Shown here: positions 50,505 through 59,500 of the stretch, one piece after another | How the letters are laid out: each line of letters opens with the position of its first letter | Position numbering within the stretch: the stretch's first letter is position 1 | From: Chrysolina oricalcia | Taxonomy: Eukaryota; Arthropoda; Insecta; Coleoptera; Chrysomelidae | Reading direction: 5' to 3' | DNA length: 64,000 nt | Assembly: GCA_944452925.2 (NCBI GenBank) | Contig: OX101812.2 | Coordinates: 54,456,534-54,520,533 of the forward strand | The notes under the pieces: model-generated | The model's input: the letters and a program-made list of their open reading frames with translations, nothing else | Databases searched by the model: none | What the model was told of the DNA's origin: nothing | Made by a program: the position numbers and the translations under genes

Positions 50505-53500
50505 GTAAGTCATTTTCTTGAAATTTAGTTTATTATTTCACACTACAGGTATATTTCTTAAAACTTTTATTTCTCAAGATGATATAATATTGTTATATGA
50601 GGGAAAAAGAATAAAATTGAGGTTTTGTTAAATAGGTGTATTTTAATATTTGAATTTTTTGTTTAAGCACTAGTGCATTTTTCTTTAAAAAAATCAGGGA
50701 TTTTTTTCTAACTTGTCAATACAATCGATTGTTTGTTTACTCACATTTCTAATGACATCTCATTCTTTGTTGAATGTCAAGACTGAGTTTTGGTATTATT
50801 TTTAAAATTCTGCAATGAATTAATTTTCGTGCATTTGACGAATATAACTCGACCTAATATACTGACGGCTAATTTTTGTCTTTATAATATACAGTGTGTT
50901 TCATTTCTCATGGAAACACCTCGTATCTTCCGTAATTTTTGATGAAATTTTCAGGATCGATAAATACACTAGAAATAATAATAATCTTTATTCAAATAGG
51001 CAAACCTAATATACAAATATTCTTTCACAATTACATAAAAAATAATTTCATGTTTAACATCAATAATTAAGATCAATCAACCTTTTTTTTCTATAAAATT
51101 TAGAAACTAAATAGCTCTAACTAAACCTAAGTTTGGATTTCTTCTATTTCCTATATAATTTGTCTTGATAGTTGACATTAGTTGTGCTTGAACTCATTGA
51201 GTGAGTGGGATTGTTTGATTTCAACCGGTAGATCATTGTACTCTAACAAGCTTCTATGAAACAATGAATTTGTAGTGAATAAGTTGTTCTTTGAACATAA
51301 AAATTACTTTTTCTTCTGGTGGGATAGTTATGTATTTGGTTTTGGAACACAATGCATTGGTCGAAATAAGGAGGGGCCTCACCAGATACAATTTTATAGA
51401 TCAAAATCATAAAATATAAAATAATAAAACAACCTGTGTTTAACAGAAATCCAATCCAAGGTCTGAATCATCGATATTATAGGGGTATACCTATTACATC
51501 TTAGAATTACACGCATTCCTCTATTTTGCAGTTTTTGCAGGGCTGCGATACTATTTCCATCAAGCAGTGCAGGTACACTAGCACAGTAATCAAAGTGAGG
51601 TTATATTATAGTTTTATAAACGGTTAGTGTAGTTTGGAGAGTCAGATTTCTACTTTACATTATATTATTACGATAAATATATAAAAATATGTAAAACCAC
51701 ACTAAAACACATAAACAATAAATCATAATAAAATAGAAATGAAACATAAAAGAGCTAAATATGATCTGGAAGATGCGATTTAGTGCCTTCCTGTTCATAA
51801 AAGAGAACATAGGCATCTCCGCTCACGATGGATCTGGATGGAATTGGGGTCACTTGTGAGTCATTATATTCGTGCCACGTGCCCGCATAAGGATGTCTAC
51901 AGTAGGCTGTGTAGTGTCCGCTGTAGGTAGTCCCACTATGATTAGACAATGCATATAGACTATAGCGACAGGGAGCTACTTTTTCATCAGCATAATTACT
52001 CATGTCCAATCCCTCTAAAGGGAAATAAATGGTGACATTCAATTTCCCTCGGAATCTTTCTGTTGAAGAAAACCGTTTCAAATGGATTATTAAAATTTTC
52101 GGGAATTTATGAATTGATAGAGATTTTGAACACTTCCTTCTCTCTTTGCACTTCGCACATGTCGGCTTCTCGTCACCATCTAGAGTTTCTTCCCTTTTGA
52201 ATAAATCCAAACATTGTGATAGTCTTAGTTGACCTGTTTTTCGTGGTATTGAGAGGGAAAGGTCCCAGAAAGGATCGAAGGACACTGAACAATGACCACA
52301 ATAAGTACATTTTAATGTAGATTTTAGCTGGCCAACGAAGTAATCCACAATTTTGGAATTGTCAGTCCTTGAGTATCTTGACCATGACTCTTGGGCCTTC
52401 TCACTATTACTTAAGTTCTCGTCTATCTCTCTCATTGTGGGTTTCGGCTCCTCCGTTGCTCTATTGACGTCTTCATGTAGACCCTCTAACAGGAATCGTA
52501 AAAACTCTTGAGCATCTTCCTGGGCATAACCGATAAAACGAGGAGCGAATCTTTGGAATTGATTTTTCAATGCAACTGTATCAATAACTCTATCTGATGA
52601 ATCTTCTGACCAAAGTTCCTTAATCACCTCGGCAAATGCTTTGATTAATGCTCCCTCCCTAGATACATTAGTGTTTATATCTCTTGTGTAAACATCTCTG
52701 TTCAAATACTCCAATAACCATCTTGTATTCGATAAACACTGGATAACACTGTTCATATAGCATATGTTACCAATATTTTTCAACCCATGTAGACCGAGAG
52801 ATTTTGGAGTAGTTTCTACTAATTCTTCAATATTTTGTGTTTTTTTAAGGCTAAGCGTATTGTCAACAATAAAGCCCAAATATTTTAAATCCTCGACAAG
52901 TTCAATAGTTTTACCGTTAATATTCACTTTTATAACCTTTTTGTCAATCTGATTATATTCATAATGTGTTGTTATGATCATAGCTTTGGTTTTACTAACA
53001 TTGAGTTTAAGTTTATTAAGGTTGAGAAATTTAAAGTACCATTGCTTTTTTCAATTGCACTATCCAGACTAACACTACTTGCAGTCGCCACCATATCGTC
53101 GGCAAACAAATTGAGGAATTCACAATCTTGAATATAGTTCACATCATTTAGGTATAAGATGAATAAAATAGGTCCCAGTACACTCCCTTGGGGTACTCCT
53201 GATGTGACCCTTCTATTACCTGAAAATACACTCTCGGCTTTTGTGCACTGTTCTCTGTTCATAAGGAAACTGTTGAACCAAGCTAGTGCAGTGCCTGTTA
53301 TGCCATAGTATTGATAGTCCAAGAAACGAGGAAGCGGCCCAATGTTAAATATGCAAAAATTAATATCCGAAAAATGAAAAATATGAGCGTATCGGAAATT
53401 AAAATTCAGGATGAGTTTCTATTTCATGCGACTCGATCCTGATTACCGAACATAACCTAAAAAATTGGCAAAGTTGCGAAAAGCGGTTTTTAGTTGATAA

Positions 53501-56500
53501 TTAAAAAACAACAGCTCCGATCAAAAAAAGTTGAATTAGGAAATTGTAGGTATTAAAGAGATCTATCAATTGAATGACCTAAACTTTTATGATATCATCG
53601 ATACTTATCGAGTTATATCGGAAAAACCGTAAAAAATCGGGTTTTCTATAACTCATCGTTTATTGTAAGGAATTGAAAATTGTTACTTACAGTTTTGTGT
53701 AGCCTATGGCAAGCCAAAAAAGTCTTTTTCAAAAAAATTGATGAACATTGATTATTTTTCAAAATATATGAAGTTTTCTCAAAAAAGATGCTCTCTCAAT
53801 ATGGCTACTCTTGCTCGGGGAATGATGCGAAAGTAAAGATTCAGAGCTTATTTTTTTCTGTAAGAGTTGTACTTTCATGTTATCGAATAAGTATTTTGAT
53901 TTTATTTATTTTAAGTGTCAAAAAATTACTTAAAAATTAGCACAATTTTTTTACATGTTTTTTCTAAATAAATTTTTTAATTTTATTTTTATAGAAATGA
54001 CTTTTATGAAAATAGATTTCTACCGAGCCGAGATAATTTTTTTATTTCAAAAAAATCTGGAAGGCGCAATAATCATCGTACAGCAGTCACCTTCATGGAT
54101 ATTGAGGTTGAATACCTATATTTTCGATAAAAAAATACTAGGATATGTCTAGTTCATTTGCAGCATTATTAATTGATGTACAAAGTGAGGCGTGCAGGCG
54201 CGGAGCGATGCAATTTTAGAGGGTGGCGCAGTAGGGATACAAATACTGTTGACATTAAAGACACTTTCGTCCTGACAGCGTTATTGAAAAAAAAAGAAAA
54301 GTTATTGATTTAAGTACTAGTGTACATTGCAAAAGAAAACGTACGTGAACAACAAGCCGAGATACTCAATATTTTTCAAGCAGAAGCCACTTTGAACGCA
54401 CGAAATAAGTTTTCAGTGCTCCGCCACCCGCTACAGCTATCGCTATCCGCGCGTGCACGCCTTACTTTATTCATCAATTAATAATACTGCAAATGAACTA
54501 GACATATCCTAGTATTTTTTATTATAAATATAGGTATTCAACCTTAATATCCATGAAGGTGACTTCTGTACGATGATTATTGCGTCTTCCAGATTCTTTT
54601 AAAATAAAAAAAATATCTCGGCTCCTAGTGATCGTAGGAATTCAATTTTTTTTAATGCTAGAAATCTATTTTCATGAGAGTCATTTCCATAAAAACAAAA
54701 TTGGGAAAAACAAGTAAAAAAATTGTGCAATTTTTTTAAAGTCATTTTTTGACCCTTAAAATTAAAAAAATCAATATACTTATTCCATAATATGAAAGAA
54801 CAACTCTTACAGAAAAAAATAAGCCATGAATCGTTACTGTAGCCATATTAAGAGAACATATTTTTTGAGATAACTTCATATATTTTGAAAGACTTTTTTA
54901 ACTTATCATAGGCTACACATGACGGTAAGTAACAAGTTTGAAAACCTTACAGTAAACGAGTTATAGAAAACCCGATTTTTCACGGTTTTTCCGATATAAC
55001 TCGATACCTACAATTTCCTAATTTGACTTTTTTCGATCGGAGCTGTGGTTTTTTAGTTATTAACAAAAAACCGCTTTTCGCAACTTTGTCATTTTTTAGG
55101 TTATGTTCGGTAATCACGATCGAGTCACATGAAACAGAAACTCATTTCAATTTCCTATACGCTCATATTTTTTGTTTTCGGATAGAATAGAGAATAGAAT
55201 AGAACTTTATTTAACTACGTTATTTTTACATTTGTAGCAGGTCATTTTTATATTCAGTAATACTGACAGTACTGACATATACACTAGCATATACATTCTC
55301 AAACTCATGAACATTATAATAGTATAAGGGTGGATTTAGTCAACTTTAGCATAAGCATTATCATAAACATAACGGTAACATCAAAGGTTTTTAGCATAAA
55401 CGGTGCCATTTGATATAACAGAATCAACTTTTGCTTGTAACATTTATTTAAGCACAATTTTAAAATTATGTTGACTAAATGCACCTTAAGTCACAAGAAA
55501 TAATTACATTTAAAATACAAAAATGATGTCTCTCAATTTAAAAGATTTACACAGTCTACAGTTAAAAGTTGGGAACATGATTTGTGACAAATACAATATA
55601 ATTAAAATATCTTACAAATTGAAAATATGCATAAATTGCAGTTTAAGAAGCACAGATTGTGTTCAAGAAACTCTTAGTTCTAAATTGGGAAAGAGTATTC
55701 TGGTGTCAGCTACACAGGAGGTGCGTTTCAATATTACGTCCGACGTGCGTCCGACGTCTAACTTTTTTTACGAAGCGTTTCGATATTAGAACGTCCTGTC
55801 CGAAAACTTCATTCCATCGTTTCAAAATTCTTGAGTGGAACGTCCGACCGTCAACTATTTACACCACGATTTAGGAGAGCGTTTCAAAATTCAATCCGAA
55901 AGATATCGCCCCACGAAGCAACTATGACGTCATACATCGTCCGTTACCGGACGTCAGACGTTAAATTGAAACGCACCTAGGGTGTGGAGATGTAATCCTC
56001 AATCGAATAAAAACAGTGAGTAAGGAGAAAGGATTTTATATATTTTTTGAATTCAATATAGTTGAGTGATTTCACTACTGTCGGTAGTTTATTAAAAAGT
56101 TTTACATCAAGCGAGTTTTGTTTCGTTATAGATAATTTAAGCCGGTGCGGTCTTAGTTGTCTGGATGACCTTGTGTCATGCTCGTGGATATTAATTTATG
56201 CACGCACTTTTCCCTATTGCTTGGACTATGGACTTTTGTTAGTAGTAGAGATAGGCCAATAGTCTCAAAAGCTCTTTTAAAGTCAAGGAATACCGCAACA
56301 ATATATTTATTATTATCAATTCCTAATTTCCAGCTCGACAAGGTCAATTGTAAAGCAGTTTCGCAGGAATGCTTGGATCTGAATCCGGATTGATAGTCCA
56401 TTAATATTTTATTGTTTAGATATTTGGTTATAAGCAGCTAATTCTAATATTTTTTCCAGGGGTGGTAAAGTATTAATAGGGCGAAAGTTCATAGCATTGT

Positions 56501-59500
56501 TCTATCGTGGTGGCATTTAATATGTGTAAATTCATCATGAATGATAAATAAAGAGGAAATAAAATCTTCCAATTTACACAAAAAATATATACTTGTAACG
56601 TGCTTACAATTGTTTCGACACACGGTGTCATCATCTGAGCGAGTTATCACTCGAGTTGATAACTCGCTCAGATGATGACACCGTGTGTAGAAACAATTGT
56701 AAGCACGTTACAAGTATATATTTTTTTGTGTAAATTGGAAGATTTTATTTCCTCTTTATTTATCGTTCATAGCATTATTAGAATTGTTGACCTTTGGTAC
56801 TGGTACTGGTACTGAGACGTGTTAATAACATTTAATATAACATGGCCTATCACTTTGAAAATACTTTTAATAACTTTATCATTAATAGCATCTGAATTGA
56901 ACTCACTGCACAAAAGGGGTCATCCTACGTAAAATACACTATACACGCCAGCAGCGATGGAACCCCTCATTTTTCCAGAAAGTTATATTAGGGGGCCAAA
57001 TCATAGAAATATATATTATATACTTACTCTAGAATGCTAATCCCGCCAATTTTCACGGCGAAAAGCATGCCGCGTATGCGACTCGTTTACGATGTGCGCA
57101 TGCTCGTCATTAGTGTAGTTTGGGTAGATCGTTGCCAAGTTTGGAAATAATTTGGTGTTCCAATTCCGAGTTTTTTGTTATGAGGCAATAAAACACATGT
57201 CATTTGAAAGAGAGAAATTTGACAGCGCATTTAGGACTTTTTAAAACCGAAAAGAACCTTTCAGAGATAGATTACTTCGAATTTTAGGCGCGAAAGAAAC
57301 TTATTTACAACAATAATGTACCCAATGCTACTGTAATTATAATGACCGTGCAACAGTGCTCTTTTATCAACAGGAAGACTTGTCACTAAGATCTGTCACT
57401 CTTGTCAGAGATCAGAGACGGTTTTTAGAATTTTAGATTTTCTCTTGTTCTGTGTGGTGGTGCTGTCGTTGGTAATTCTTTCATCATTCGTAAATTTGCA
57501 TCTATCTTGTTCCTTTAAAGACTATTTTTAATAAAGCCGTTTCTTCCTACAAATAAACAATGAACTGTTTAGTGTCGTGTAAAGGAAAAATACCTGAAAT
57601 AAATCATTTTTGGAAAAACATTTAAGTGGGAAAATTATAATTTGTGGCAGACATTTTCCTCATGAAGATTCATGACAATAGAATAATTTGAAACCTAGTG
57701 CAGTACCAATACTGTGTCTGCGAGAAATACTCGTAGAAATAGCATGTTAATCTTTTCAAATGATTTAAATTAAATGCAGTTGCATATTTTGACATGAATC
57801 GTTCTAGAAAAAAAACCTCGAGCTTTCAAGCATCCAATTTTATAAATCCAATTTGAGTTGAAATGATTAATGATATTAGCTGAAATAAATTTCCATAGTT
57901 TTTTTACTTTTAATTTATTTTCCAATCCCAGTGCTTCCTTGAAATTCGCACCGACGATTTGGGGTGGTTCCGTAGGTTTTTGTTGGTTAACTACAGAAGA
58001 AAAGTGAATGTGATACCAAAAATCAGTCGCTTCAGAGCGATAAATAATAATAATAACCTTACTCTACTTTCTGATGGCCTTTGCTGAATATTTGGGATCA
58101 TAAACATGTGAAAATATGTATTCAAATCGGCTAAATACAAATAACAGGTATAAGTACAATGAGGTTTCCTACCTTATTCTCTGAGATTCAGAATTAACGT
58201 TTGTTAATCTTCACAAGTACCATAACATTTTACTAAAACCGGGCCTGTTACAAAAATTACTAATGACGCGCATGCGCATTGCGGACTAGCCTGAACTTTT
58301 TACAACACTTTTGACATGGGGATTAGCATTCTAGAGTAAGTATATATATATATATCTATGGGCCAAATTCAGACGCACTAATGGGACCGACGATAAAGAT
58401 TGGCAAAATATGTTGAATTGTCGCTATTTCTGACCCACCCTGTATAATAGGTGGCTTCTTCTATCTTAACGACCTACTGGCTGACATGTCATTTGAATTT
58501 CTTCAAACCAGCAATGCTATTATTTTGTTACTAATCATTTAAAAAGTAATACTTTTGGTTAAGTGAACCTTAGTATGTTTTGGTAAAACATCAATTTTAA
58601 TGATTTTCAAAAATTCACATCTCCGAAACTGGAAATAGAAACTAATTTAAACTTGCATGTGTAACTTCTAGTGACTTTTACTACAATATCCCAAAAAATT
58701 ATCAAAATTCACTGAAATCCATTTTTCCATGTTTTAGGTGTATTTTTAATTAGTAATAAAAGTTTGATGACAGTAATGTTATTGCGGACGTAACAGAAGC
58801 ATTGTTGCCTTGGAGCAAAAGCACCACACATTTGCATAATTATTTATTACCATTAACACGGTTTTATTAGCTTGGCCTGTAACTATACCGAGTGTTCATT
58901 AAGTACTTGTACTTGTGTTTAAAGGGGAAATATTTGACTAATTTTAAGATATAAAGTTCATATGAACATGTGTCCGCAAATGTTTCGTTTCGGAGATACA
59001 GGGTGTTGAAATTTTATTTTCAGTAATTTTTATTAACTTTTGCATAAAATATTTTTTTTCTATATGGCTGTAGAACAAACTCTTCTTACTTATAATCAAT
59101 TTATCTTTTTTAGTTCGGCTTGCTATTAGAGCGTTTCTTTAGTTTCTTTTAAACTATAATTTATTATACCAGGTGTCTGAAACTTTTTTGTTTTTGCATA
59201 CAACTGCATTTTTGACGAATAAATCAAGTTCATGCACCTTTCGGTTTTACCGGAAGTGACTTAAACCTTCGATTTTTAAATGGAACACCCACTATATTTT
59301 CACCTCTTTCATCTGCTCCGTATGACATTCTCATGTGTTACTTTTTGTAACCAATTTTCTTTCCAATCTTGAATTTTATTTTTCAATCTAGAGTGCTATG
59401 GATACGTTCAAATCACTAATTACAGATATAAAATTTTGGGAAAAGTACAACTTCACTGTTTTCGGTCAAAATGTATGTTCTATGTTGAATTTAATTTTTG

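Larger units (their letters stand above)
50975..53360 (-). mobile_element. LINE (CR1/Jockey-type) interrupted by a USP2 copy
   Basis: The minus strand from 53360 encodes YYGITGTALAWFNSFLMNRE, TSGVPQGSVLGPILFILYLN and LFADDMVATA (the catalytic FADD box). A frameshift follows, then LKLNVSKTKAMIITTHYEYN and LKYLGFIVDNTLSLKK. After the insert it resumes with RNLTLQTTLTVYKTII, PHFDYCASVPALLDG and LQKLQNRGMRVILRCNRYTP. The 3' end has AATAAAG followed by a short ATT repeat (50975-50995). The 5' half is missing at the edge of the palindrome 53361-55182. Confidence 0.85.
55183..56950 (-). mobile_element. Second LINE relic (RT and C-terminus)
   Basis: The minus strand encodes VPVPVPKVNNSNNAMNFRPI, NTLPPLEKILE, DYQSGFRSKHSCETALQLTL and KYIVAVFLDFKRAFETI. 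It then jumps to a C-terminal part (HEHDTRSSRQLRPHRLKLSI, FNKLPTVVKSLNYIEFKKYI, EDYISTP-stop). The 3' end is a TTCTA repeat at 55183-55203. It is interrupted by a MITE (55718-55979) and a Penelope skeleton (56499-56764), and has an internal deletion near 56220. Confidence 0.75.

Noticed and set aside
51755..52981. A normal host USP2 gene
   Set aside because: Its first 56 residues are LINE reverse transcriptase, it has no introns, and it is bracketed by LINE sequence and an 8-bp direct repeat.
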